From assembly GCA_946481475.1 (NCBI GenBank), contig CAMLOB010000173.1, positions 1 to 7,529 of the forward strand: a stretch of 7,529 nucleotides of DNA, in the 5' to 3' direction. Shown one piece after another: positions 1 through 6,741 of the stretch. The position numbers and the translations under genes were made by a program. Position 1 is the first letter of the stretch; each line of letters begins with the position of its first letter. The notes under the pieces are model-generated. The model was given only the letters and a program-made list of their open reading frames with translations, did not search any database and had not been told where the DNA came from. The stretch is from an uncultured Chlorobiota bacterium. GTDB lineage: Bacteria; Bacteroidota; Kapaibacteriia; OLB7.

Positions 1-1
1 C

Positions 2-451
2 AATGCCGCCAATACCTCGCTGATGGGGGGAGGAGGAGTTGACGGTGCAATCCATCGGGCTGGAGGAAAAGCGATTCTGAATGAGTGTATTGCGATCAGG
101 AACCGTCAGGGAGGGTGCAAAACCGGAAAAGCCGTTATCACGACTGCGGGTGATCTCCCCGCAAAAAAAGTTATTCATACGGTAGGACCTGTCTGGAACG
201 GAGGAGGAAAGAATGAGGCTGATCTGCTACGACATTGTTATACCAATGCTCTTCAGCTTGCCCAGCAACATGGTTACGGCTCGATTGCATTTCCCGCTAT
301 CAGTACCGGCATTTATGGATTCCCGAAAGAACTGGCCTGCGCTATAGCTGTGGAGGCTATCCTTGCCTTTAACTATACCTGTATTCGGAAGGTGATCTTT
401 ATCTGCTTCGATGAAGAGAACTTCAGGATGTACAGACAAAAACTGCCGTAA
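2..451 (+). CDS. ymdB: Macrodomain protein, YmdB-like O-acetyl-ADP-ribose deacetylase (5' end outside window)
   Basis: The reading frame is open from the first full codon (position 2), so the start and roughly the first 20 residues lie upstream of the window; the ATG at 23 is internal to the domain. The first visible residues, [20 protein letters not shown], are the ADP-ribose-binding loop of the macrodomain, with the conserved Asn and the Asp of GGGGVD that is catalytically important in YmdB-type enzymes. Further on come the typical strands [15 protein letters not shown], the second phosphate-binding loop [13 protein letters not shown], and the C-terminal [13 protein letters not shown]. The match to Escherichia coli YmdB as I know it runs over the whole visible length and ends at the same point, so the C-terminus looks complete. 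Family enzymes hydrolyse O-acetyl-ADP-ribose and can remove ADP-ribose from acidic residues; YmdB itself is also linked to RNase III control. It acts in the cytosol. The exact substrate here is inferred from family membership only. Confidence 0.93.
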   Translation, partial: NAANTSLMGGGGVDGAIHRAGGKAILNECIAIRNRQGGCKTGKAVITTAGDLPAKKVIHTVGPVWNGGGKNEADLLRHCYTNALQLAQQHGYGSIAFPAISTGIYGFPKELACAIAVEAILAFNYTCIRKVIFICFDEENFRMYRQKLP

Positions 452-454
452 TCT

Positions 455-500
455 GACTTCTCCTGTCACCCTCTCTCCCTCCTCCTTCCTATCTTTGCTC
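455..500 (+). other. Pyrimidine-rich intergenic tract between macrodomain and reductase genes
   Basis: The 64-base gap between the macrodomain stop and the next start is almost purely C and T on this strand, with only scattered purines, and is most uniform at about 466-490. No hairpin with a T-run is visible, so no intrinsic terminator separates the two genes, and they may be co-transcribed. Such a tract leaves little structure in the leader of the next gene. A function is not demonstrable from sequence alone. Confidence 0.5.
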
Positions 501-515
501 GAAAAACCGAAGGAT

Positions 516-1052
516 ATGCGAAAACTGATTCTGAACCTTGCCGTCAGCCTAGACGGATTTATTGAAGGACCGAACGGAGAGTTCGACTGGTGTTTCACCG
601 ACCAGGATTACGGTATGACCGACTTCTTCAAGCGGATCGATGCCGTCTTCATGGGGAGGAAGTCGTATGAGCTGATGCAGAGTATGGACGAAGGGGGCTA
701 CGGAGAGATTCCCGGGATGCCGGAGGTGACCGAGTACGTCTTCTCGAATACGCTGCGTGATGTGAAGGAGGGGGCCGTGCTCGTATCGGGAGAGAAAAGA
801 GAAGTCGAGGACCGGGTGCGGGAGATCAAGGAGGAGGAGGGGAAGGATATCTGGCTCTTCGGTGGAGCCGACCTGACAAGCTTCCTGATGAATGCCGGAC
901 TGGTCGACGAACTTGCCCTGTCGGTCCACCCGATCCTTCTCGGACGGGGGAAGCCTCTGTTCAGCGACATCACCGACAGAATCCGGCTGGAACTTACGGA
1001 CACGAAAACATGGTCGAGCGGACTGGTGACGTTGACCTACCGTCCGGCCTGA
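516..1052 (+). CDS. Dihydrofolate reductase family protein (RibD C-terminal fold)
   Basis: This is a 178-residue NADPH-dependent oxidoreductase of the RibD-C/DHFR-like superfamily (the YyaP/YwjB-type stand-alone group). It begins MRKLILNLAVSLDGFIEG, the family's first strand and the SLDGFI motif at residues 11-16. MGRKSYE follows at 46-52, the nucleotide-binding segment DIWLFGGADL at 111-120, and VDELALSVHPILLGRGKPLF at 130-149. These are the canonical blocks in the canonical order, and the length is typical. The start at 516 was chosen because the family motif begins immediately there. The frame opens earlier, at an ATG at 411, but the extra 35 residues overlap the macrodomain gene and are low-complexity. 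A weak GAAGG lies only 2 bases before the ATG. The substrate is unknown: true folate reductase activity is unlikely for this branch, and a pterin- or flavin-like or other small-molecule reductase is as far as family knowledge goes. It may be co-transcribed with the macrodomain gene 64 bases upstream. Confidence 0.9.
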   Translation: MRKLILNLAVSLDGFIEGPNGEFDWCFTDQDYGMTDFFKRIDAVFMGRKSYELMQSMDEGGYGEIPGMPEVTEYVFSNTLRDVKEGAVLVSGEKREVEDRVREIKEEEGKDIWLFGGADLTSFLMNAGLVDELALSVHPILLGRGKPLFSDITDRIRLELTDTKTWSSGLVTLTYRPA

Positions 1053-1110
1053 ACAGAAGAGAAAATCTTGCCGGGAAGGGAGATGTCCGTCTCATTCCAT
1101 TCTCCTGCAC

Positions 1111-1180
1111 AACTGATAGCTGACAGCTCATAGCCCATAGCTGACAGCTCAAAGCTCAAAGCTGACAGCTCAAAACTCAC
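1111..1180. repeat. Degenerate heptanucleotide array with three palindromes at 21-bp spacing
   Basis: Ten consecutive 7-bp units follow the loose consensus AGCTSAN: aactgat, agctgac, agctcat, agcccat, agctgac, agctcaa, agctcaa, agctgac, agctcaa, aactcac. A higher-order period of 21 bp is imposed on them, so AGCTGACAGCTCA recurs exactly at 1118, 1139 and 1160. The first 11 bases of that string, AGCTGACAGCT, are a perfect odd palindrome (AGCTG-A-CAGCT). The array lies in the 174-bp gap between the reductase gene and alkB and ends 46 bases before the alkB start. A 7-bp period rules out a coding role. It could be a dispersed short tandem repeat with no function, or a set of binding sites on one helix face. 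The rest of this gap, 1053-1110 and 1181-1218, shows no other clear signal. Confidence 0.85.
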
Positions 1181-1218
1181 TCACTCTCCCGATCTTCCGG
1201 TATTTGTATTCACCAATC

Positions 1219-1222
1219 GGAG
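1219..1222 (+). promoter_or_regulatory. Ribosome binding site of the AlkB gene
   Basis: GGAG lies 4 bases before the ATG at 1227, followed by an A-run. It is the only recognisable Shine-Dalgarno match near a start in this window and supports the choice of start for the dioxygenase gene. The spacing is slightly short. Confidence 0.55.
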
Positions 1223-1226
1223 AAAA

Positions 1227-1841
1227 ATGCCGCAGACGATATCCTCTGAAATAGTAACGCTTCCGCTCGACTGCCGGGTGGACTATTATCCGGATTTCAT
1301 GACGCCCGAAGAGAGTGACGAACTCTTCAACTACCTGCCGGCCAACGTCGATCTCTCCGAACAGCGACTGCTGACCGAGACCGGCGAGGAATACGTGATG
1401 GATGTCGGAAAGTGCATGTTTGTTGACGGCGACAGCGTGAGAGAAGTCCACTTGCATGAATCGCTGGGGAGAAGGATTCTGTGGCCGGAGCCGGTGATGG
1501 AACTGCGACGGAAGATCGAATCGCTGACCGGCCGGATCTTCGGAGCCTGCGTCTGCATCTACTACCGGGACGGAACGAAAGGAGTCGACTTCCACCGTGA
1601 TCTTCCCGCCTTCGGCGATACCTCGGTGATCCCCTCTGTCAGTCTCGGCGCCGAGCGGACGTTTGTCCTGCGCAATGTTTCGGATCATTCCGACCGGTTT
1701 GTGCTGAAGCCGGCGCACGGCAGTCTGATTGTGATGGGGGAGGGATGCCAGCAGAGATACGAACATGCCGTCCTCCACGATGAGACCGTGACCCGGGCCA
1801 GAATCAACCTGACGTTCAGGATGCTGGGGTATGGCCGATGA
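1227..1841 (+). CDS. alkB: AlkB-family alpha-ketoglutarate/Fe(II)-dependent dioxygenase
   Basis: This 204-residue protein matches AlkB-type nucleic-acid demethylases, which use Fe(II), oxygen and 2-oxoglutarate to oxidise N-alkyl lesions such as 1-methyladenine and 3-methylcytosine and restore the base directly. The strand ACVCIYYRDG (107-116) leads to the iron-binding HxD in DFHRD (His123, Asp125). IPSVSLGAERTFVLR (135-149) is the family strand. HGSLIVMGEGCQQRYEH (164-180) supplies the third iron ligand, His180. ARINLTFR (191-198) contains the RxNxTFR signature, whose two arginines (192, 198) bind 2-oxoglutarate. All catalytic residues are present and the length is normal. The N-terminal FMTPEESDELFNYL resembles the usual lead-in helix of the short bacterial and ALKBH2/3-like forms. 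Substrate preference, DNA or RNA, cannot be told. The start is supported by a nearby GGAG. The gene is separated from the upstream reductase by 174 bp containing a phased palindrome array, and it converges with the large propeller gene, ending in a hairpin module. No Ada or other adaptive-response gene is adjacent. Confidence 0.94.
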   Translation: MPQTISSEIVTLPLDCRVDYYPDFMTPEESDELFNYLPANVDLSEQRLLTETGEEYVMDVGKCMFVDGDSVREVHLHESLGRRILWPEPVMELRRKIESLTGRIFGACVCIYYRDGTKGVDFHRDLPAFGDTSVIPSVSLGAERTFVLRNVSDHSDRFVLKPAHGSLIVMGEGCQQRYEHAVLHDETVTRARINLTFRMLGYGR

Positions 1842-1849
1842 TGCGGAAC

Positions 1850-1893
1850 CCGACCCGGCAAAGACATCCGACCGGATGTCTTTGCCGGGTTGG
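1850..1893. terminator. Long perfect stem-loop between convergent genes (candidate bidirectional terminator)
   Basis: CCCGGCAAAGACATCC at 1854-1869 and its exact complement at 1874-1889 form a 16-bp perfect stem closed by a four-base GACC loop. The pairing can be extended by A-T, a G-T wobble and two C-G pairs to 1850 and 1893. It starts 9 bases after the alkB stop. No run of T follows on either strand, so it is not a textbook intrinsic terminator. It could instead stabilise 3' ends, or be a copy of a dispersed palindromic element. Confidence 0.6.
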
Positions 1894-1902
1894 TCGGGCG
1901 GT

Positions 1903-1924
1903 GCCGCATCCAACCGGATGCGGC
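1903..1924. terminator. Second stem-loop, touching the stop codon of the propeller gene
   Basis: GCCGCATCC at 1903-1911 pairs perfectly with 1916-1924 across a four-base AACC loop. GGT at 1900-1902 can add three more pairs with 1926-1928 past one bulged base. The apex (CATCC-AACC-GGATG) is nearly the same as that of the preceding hairpin (CATCC-GACC-GGATG), so the two are related in design. The last base of the structure is part of the leftward gene's TAG stop codon. Confidence 0.55.
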
Positions 1925-4900
1925 TACCGGGTCCCGAACATTTCCTTGTCGATGAAGAGGGCGTCTTTCCCCTTCTTCGTTCCGTTGTAGAACGTGATCG
2001 ATTTCATATCGGGCGTCACCAGAAGCGTGCGGGAGGATTGCGAGAGATAACCCGAGCCGATCGGGAATTCGTGTCTGCGCACCCTTCCATCCTCGAACTC
2101 GATCACTGCGTGCGTGTAATTCTCTCCCGGCTTCAGCCGGATCAGCCGACCGTCGTACGGACCATAGGTGTGCCGGAAGACCTGGGTCTGCGAATTGTTG
2201 TTGACCGCCAGGGCATAGATCGCCGTATCCGAACCGACATCCAGCAGTGCCAGGCTTCGTCCGTCGTGCGGGGCAAAGAATCCGCTCTCGGTCACCGGCA
2301 CCGAGGCGAAGCCCCCTTTGCCGTTGCCGGAGAGGAGCAGTCCGAACCCGGCGTCGTAGCGGATAACCTCCCGGTCGGGTCCGTAGAAATTCTCCAGCGC
2401 CAGCACGTCCAGATTCCCGTCTGCGTTGAAGTCACAGATGACGGTGCCGGAGATCGGCGAGGCCTGGGCGATGATCGGCAGGCGATGGAGACGGAATTTT
2501 CCTCCCCCCAGATTCTCCACGTAGGCACTGTACATCGTCGTCGCGAACCGCTGATCGGCGTTTGCCAGGAGCGTCGTGTCGAAGACCTCGCCGACGGTTG
2601 CCAGAGAGAAGGGGACGAAGTCGACCCAGTTTCTCTTGATGTACGTCCCCATCTGCGTCGCCAATGCGTCCTTTCCCCGTGCCGGATATTCCTTCCCCTG
2701 GAAGTAGTAGGTCATGATCAGATCGCGACTCGAATTCCGGTCGAAGTCGTTGGCGTAGAGCCTGATCGGATGTTCCTTCGTCGGCTGCATCGTCTGGCGC
2801 GTGTTCAGTCCGACGTTCCCGGCGATATAGTCGATGTCGCCGTCGTTGTCGAAGTCCCCTGCGCTGAGGCTGCGCCACCAGCCGTTGGTCGAGTCGAGAC
2901 CGGAGTTCTTCGTCATGTCTACAAGCCGCTTCCCATCCTCGTTCCGGTACAGGTTGATGCCAAGCCATTCGCCGGTGAGGACGAGGTCGGGACGGTTGTC
3001 GTTGTCGAAGTCCGACCAGATGGCGGCCGAGACCATGCCGGGATTGACCAGATCGGGAGCGATCTCTGCGGTTACGTCGAAAAATCTGCCGTCGCGATTC
3101 TCCAGCAGATAGCTGCGGGAGCGGTCGGGATATTCTCCCGGCCTGCAGCGTCCGGCGACGAAGAGATCCTGATCGCCGTCGCCGTCGTAGTCGCAGGCCG
3201 AGACGCTCGATGTACTCGTCCGCATTTCCGGAAGCCGGTCCGGAGCCGGACTCAGCGAGCCGCTTCCATTGTTGATATAGAGCCGGTCCTGCAGCAGCGG
3301 ATCCCCTTCGTCCGACTCGTTGCTCCCGCTTGCCACGTACAGATCGAGGTCAGCGTCGCCGTCGATGTCGAAGAAGATTCCTCCCATGTCCTCGGACATC
3401 CGGGCCGCATCGAAAGCGGCGGTGTCGGGGGAGGGACTGAACCTTCCGGTTTCGGTTTGCAGATAAAGTCGACCCACTGATTCTTTCGCTCCGCCGATCC
3501 AGACGTCGTCCAGACCGTTGCCGTCAACATCGCCGACTGCAACGCCCGGTCCGTTACGCGAAAGTGCATTCGGCAGGAGCCGTTCGCGGTTGAAGTCGTC
3601 GAATTTGTTCTCCTTGTGAGCGTAATCCAGACCCGTGACGTCTGCCTCAAGTTCGGTGAAGGTCTTCCGACCGGAAAACTCCGTGGAGACGTTCCTGAGC
3701 GAGGCGATGTCGACTCCGCCGCCGGCATCTTTCTGCCGGAGCTTCACCACACGATTCGCCTCGATATGTTCGATCACCTGCGCCGATCCGTCCGGCCAGG
3801 TCACCGTCAGCCGGTCGATCATCTTTGCATCTCCCAGACCGAAATGGAGTTTGTCCTGCGTGCTGGAGAGGTAGCCGCGCACCGGACTGTGTTCGCGAAT
3901 CTGCATCTTGCCTCCGTAGCGGATCTGTACGCGCGCCCCCACGCCGAATCTGTTCTTCCCCTTCCCTTCCAGTTCCACCTGCAGCCGGTTCCCCTTGTTC
4001 TGCTCGACGGCGTTGTTCCGGTAGATCATTGCCATTGCGTTCTCGGCGGAATCCGGGGCGATGTTGTTGACGATCAGGTCGAGATCGCCATCGTTGTCCA
4101 GGTCGGCATAGATTGCGCCGTTCGAGTTGACGTAATCCCCCAGTCCCCACTCACGGCTGACCTTCGAGAAGGTCAGATCGCCGTTGTTCTTGTAGGCGTG
4201 ATTGTCCAGCTTGATCGACGGGACGCGGAGAAGAACGCTGAGGGGAGCGGTCCGCGGGACCATCTTGATCACGTCCCGATTCGCCACATCCCGCATGTAG
4301 CCGTTGGTGATGTAGAGATCGGGATAGCCGTCCAGATCGTAGTCGCCGAACAGAGCCGACCAACTCCAGTCGGTCTCGTCGATGCCGGAGAGCTGGGCGA
4401 TCTCGCTGAACAGACCGTTGCCGCGGTTCAGTTGAAGATTGTTTCGCATCATCTGCGTTGAGTCGAAGAGGGGACTGAAGGAGTTCTGGCTCCCCATGTG
4501 GGACATTTTCCGCCAATGACTCTCGGGCAGCATGTCGACGGCGATAATGTCCAGAAGCCCGTCGTTGTTGAAGTCGCCGATGTCCGATCCCATGCCGAAC
4601 TCGGTCGTATGCTTCATCACGTCCTTGGTCGCCTCCTCGAACGTTCCGTCGCCGTTGTTGATGTAGAGAATATCGCGCCAGACGAAGTCGTTGGTGATAT
4701 AGATGTCCGGATAGCCGTCGTTGTTCACGTCGCCGACCGTCACGCTGAGAGCGTATCCTTCGTCGTGCAGGCCGGTCTCCTCGGTTACGTCGGTAAACGT
4801 TCCGTCGCCGTTGTTCCGGAAGAATTTGTCGTTCAGTCCCCTGTTCGCATAATCGTCTCCGGTCGCCACGCCGTTGTCGCCGATGTAGGCGTCCAGATCT

Positions 4901-5445
4901 CCATCCAGATCGTAGTCCAGAAATGCCGTCTGCGTGCTGCTGCAACAGTAGTCCAGTCCGAACTCCTTCGAGCGCTCGGTGAAGGTTCCGTCCCCGTTGT
5001 TGATATAGAGTCGGTTCGGGTCGTGCTGCTTGTTGACGTAGATGTCCAGACGCCCGTCGCCGTTGATGTCGATCATCGAGATGCCGTAGCGGACGCCGAC
5101 CGAATCGTCGACTCCGGCTTTGGCCGAAACGTCCTCGAACCTGAAGTTCCCCTTGTTGATGTAGAGCCGGTTTGGCGAGTGCGACTGGGTGCCGGAGAAA
5201 TAGAGGTCGATCAGCCCGTCTCCGTTCACGTCACCGGCGGCGATCCCGCCGCCGTTGTAGGCGTAGATGAAGACGTTGATGTTGAAATCGTTGGTCTCCT
5301 TTATATAGTTCGAAAAGGTGACGCCGGTCTGCTCGGGTGACAGACGTGTGAAGAGGAGCGGCTCTCCCTGTTCCTGTGCCCGAAGGGAGAGGGAAGCTCC
5401 GGTGGAGATCAAAACAAGGCCGAGAACTGCAAGGTAGCGTCTCAT
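1924..5445 (-). CDS. Exported FG-GAP/VCBS beta-propeller protein with ASPIC/UnbV domains
   Basis: The chosen start gives 1,173 residues. The N-terminus MRRYLAVLGLVLISTGASLSLRA is a clean signal peptide with likely signal peptidase I cleavage near residue 23 and no lipobox Cys. An in-frame ATG at 5487 would add 14 residues before it; I prefer 5445 because the signal peptide then has a normal n-region. Neither start has a good ribosome site. Ca-binding DxDxDG-type FG-GAP/VCBS motifs begin at residues 72, 126, 177, 239, 291, 368 and 448. An ASPIC/UnbV domain follows at about 481-572, including VGARVQIRYGG, GYLSSTQ, LHFGLGDA and VTWPDGS. Seven more motifs start at about 639, 693, 752, 812, 864, 900 (weak) and 1005. 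A decayed ASPIC-like segment at 1098-1158 retains SGYLSQSS. This implies two seven-bladed propellers and an extracytoplasmic location. Members are common in Bacteroidota; their binding partners are largely unknown, and polysaccharide or protein binding is only a guess. There is no C-terminal sorting domain that I recognise. The gene lies 81 bases downstream of moeA on the same strand. Confidence 0.93.
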   Translation of the reverse strand: MRRYLAVLGLVLISTGASLSLRAQEQGEPLLFTRLSPEQTGVTFSNYIKETNDFNINVFIYAYNGGGIAAGDVNGDGLIDLYFSGTQSHSPNRLYINKGNFRFEDVSAKAGVDDSVGVRYGISMIDINGDGRLDIYVNKQHDPNRLYINNGDGTFTERSKEFGLDYCCSSTQTAFLDYDLDGDLDAYIGDNGVATGDDYANRGLNDKFFRNNGDGTFTDVTEETGLHDEGYALSVTVGDVNNDGYPDIYITNDFVWRDILYINNGDGTFEEATKDVMKHTTEFGMGSDIGDFNNDGLLDIIAVDMLPESHWRKMSHMGSQNSFSPLFDSTQMMRNNLQLNRGNGLFSEIAQLSGIDETDWSWSALFGDYDLDGYPDLYITNGYMRDVANRDVIKMVPRTAPLSVLLRVPSIKLDNHAYKNNGDLTFSKVSREWGLGDYVNSNGAIYADLDNDGDLDLIVNNIAPDSAENAMAMIYRNNAVEQNKGNRLQVELEGKGKNRFGVGARVQIRYGGKMQIREHSPVRGYLSSTQDKLHFGLGDAKMIDRLTVTWPDGSAQVIEHIEANRVVKLRQKDAGGGVDIASLRNVSTEFSGRKTFTELEADVTGLDYAHKENKFDDFNRERLLPNALSRNGPGVAVGDVDGNGLDDVWIGGAKESVGRLYLQTETGRFSPSPDTAAFDAARMSEDMGGIFFDIDGDADLDLYVASGSNESDEGDPLLQDRLYINNGSGSLSPAPDRLPEMRTSTSSVSACDYDGDGDQDLFVAGRCRPGEYPDRSRSYLLENRDGRFFDVTAEIAPDLVNPGMVSAAIWSDFDNDNRPDLVLTGEWLGINLYRNEDGKRLVDMTKNSGLDSTNGWWRSLSAGDFDNDGDIDYIAGNVGLNTRQTMQPTKEHPIRLYANDFDRNSSRDLIMTYYFQGKEYPARGKDALATQMGTYIKRNWVDFVPFSLATVGEVFDTTLLANADQRFATTMYSAYVENLGGGKFRLHRLPIIAQASPISGTVICDFNADGNLDVLALENFYGPDREVIRYDAGFGLLLSGNGKGGFASVPVTESGFFAPHDGRSLALLDVGSDTAIYALAVNNNSQTQVFRHTYGPYDGRLIRLKPGENYTHAVIEFEDGRVRRHEFPIGSGYLSQSSRTLLVTPDMKSITFYNGTKKGKDALFIDKEMFGTR

Positions 5446-5507
5446 AGCAATGCGATCCGTAATATGTGAGAAGTAACGTGTGTTCATGGAATCGGATATC
5501 TGTGACG

Positions 5508-5513
5508 ATTATA
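5508..5513 (-). promoter_or_regulatory. Possible -10 box (TATAAT) for the propeller gene
   Basis: On the minus strand the moeA-propeller gap contains an exact TATAAT, 62 bases before the preferred start and 20 before the alternative one. No convincing -35 box lies 16-18 bases upstream, and the Bacteroidota TAnnTTTG form is not met. The match may be chance in an AT-rich gap, but it could allow transcription of the propeller gene independently of moeA. Confidence 0.3.
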
Positions 5514-5526
5514 CGGATTTGATGAC

Positions 5527-6741
5527 TTACAATAATTGAACTTTAACCTGTTTGCCGGAGTCGATTTCCTCCCTCCCCTCATCGAGCAGAATCAGGCAGT
5601 TTGCCCGGCTCATCGAACTCATCGCTCCACTCGATTGCGTCCCCGTCTTCGATACGCGGGGTTCACCACCTTCGTAGCGAAGGATGCCCCGGATAAAATG
5701 TCGTTTGTCGTCCTCCTTGAGGATATTCCCCTCCAGTCGGGCGGTGATGTGCTCCGGTCGATACGTTCCGGCGAGCATTACTTCAAGAACCGGCTTGACA
5801 AAGATGAGAAACGTCACCAGCGAAGAGACCGGATTTCCCGGCAATCCGAAGACGAGGGTCTTTCGTTCTTCCTCGCTCCGCACGCCGAAGAGAATCGGCT
5901 TCCCCGGTTTGATTCTCACCTTGTGAAAGCGGACATCAACTCCCATCTCCGGCAGCAGATGCTGCACCAGGTCGTACCGTCCGGCCGAGACTCCTCCGGT
6001 GGTCAGCAGGATGTCGTACTGGAGTCCCGTTTCAAGGGCGTCGAGGAGTTCATCCCGATCATCCCCTGCAATTCCCAGATCGATCGGCTCGGCCCCGGCG
6101 GCGACGCAGGCGGCGTAGAGTGCCGGACCGCTGCTGTTCCGGAGTCGACCCGGTTCCGGCGTCCGGTGGGGTTCCACAATTTCATTTCCGGTCGCCAGAA
6201 TTCCGACTTTCGGTTTCACCCGGACCGGGACGTTGACGACCCCGAGAGAGGCCAGCAGGCCTATGTCGCCCGGCTCCAGACGTTTCCCCGCCGGAATGAT
6301 TTCCTCTCCGACCCGGACGTCTTCACCGGCCGGACGGATCGACGTCCCCGGTTTTACAGTCCGTCTGACCAGAACCGTATTCCCTTCTTCCTCCGTCGAC
6401 TCCACCTCCACGACCGCATCGGCCCCTTCGGGAATGATGCCGCCGGTCATGATCCTGACCGCATCACCCGGCCCGACTTCCCCCTCGAACGGTCCTCCGG
6501 CCGGAGCCTCGCCGATAATCTTCAGCCGTACCGGATGCTCCTCACCGGCCCCTTCGGTATCCCCGGCCCGAAGGGCGTATCCGTCCATCGCGGAGTTGGC
6601 CTGCGGAGGGATGTTCTCCCCGGGAATAATTGCCGAGGCAAGATATCTGCCGAGAGAGAGAACCAGCGGGACCGTCTCCGAGGGAAGTTCCATCGAACGT
6701 TCGGTCAGAAGAATATGCAGCGCTTCGGAATAGGAGATCAT
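5527..6741 (-). CDS. moeA: Molybdopterin molybdenumtransferase MoeA
   Basis: MoeA inserts molybdate into adenylylated molybdopterin, releasing AMP and giving molybdenum cofactor, in the cytosol. The 404 residues fit the usual length of about 400-415. Visible blocks are SAMDGYAL (50-57, with the conserved Asp52), GDAVRIMTGGIIPEGADAVV (92-111), VGILATGNEIVEP (179-191), the MPT-binding-fold motif TTGGVSAGRYD (247-257), KVRIKPGKPILFG (274-286) and FGLPGNPVSS (298-307). A C-terminal domain IV ends in a QVKVQLL strand. The ATG at 6741 is preferred because MISYSEAL is the normal family beginning; the frame could also open at a TTG at 6774, adding 11 residues of unlike character. No other molybdenum-cofactor gene (moaA, mobA, moeB) is in the window. 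The gene is divergent from the acetyltransferase gene and is followed on the same strand by the propeller gene, with no evident functional link. No truncation or missing block is seen. Confidence 0.97.
   Translation of the reverse strand: MISYSEALHILLTERSMELPSETVPLVLSLGRYLASAIIPGENIPPQANSAMDGYALRAGDTEGAGEEHPVRLKIIGEAPAGGPFEGEVGPGDAVRIMTGGIIPEGADAVVEVESTEEEGNTVLVRRTVKPGTSIRPAGEDVRVGEEIIPAGKRLEPGDIGLLASLGVVNVPVRVKPKVGILATGNEIVEPHRTPEPGRLRNSSGPALYAACVAAGAEPIDLGIAGDDRDELLDALETGLQYDILLTTGGVSAGRYDLVQHLLPEMGVDVRFHKVRIKPGKPILFGVRSEEERKTLVFGLPGNPVSSLVTFLIFVKPVLEVMLAGTYRPEHITARLEGNILKEDDKRHFIRGILRYEGGEPRVSKTGTQSSGAMSSMSRANCLILLDEGREEIDSGKQVKVQLL

Noticed and set aside
411..515. Upstream ATG extension of the reductase gene overlapping the macrodomain gene
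   Set aside because: The extra residues are a second-frame reading of the macrodomain's end plus the pyrimidine tract; the family's own N-terminus begins at 516.
1111..1180. CRISPR array
   Set aside because: The units are 7 bp in direct contact with no unique spacers, and no cas gene is nearby.
1170..1913. Minus-strand frame of 247 codons antisense to alkB
   Set aside because: It has no domain, and its ends fall in the hairpin module and the repeat gap. The plus strand carries the full set of AlkB catalytic residues.
1831..3480. Plus-strand open frame of 549 codons antisense to the propeller gene
   Set aside because: It is a shadow. The repeated Asp/Gly/Asn codons of the FG-GAP motifs leave few stops on the opposite strand. 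The translation is Val/Arg/Asp-rich with no domain, and the opposite strand has a signal peptide and fourteen clear motifs. The same applies to 3616-4461 and 4498-5340.
1924..5445. Reading the propeller protein as a phage, adhesin or defence component
   Set aside because: Nothing around it supports that: no secretion partner, immunity gene, integrase or effector domain is visible. Exported FG-GAP/ASPIC proteins of this size are ordinary in Bacteroidota.
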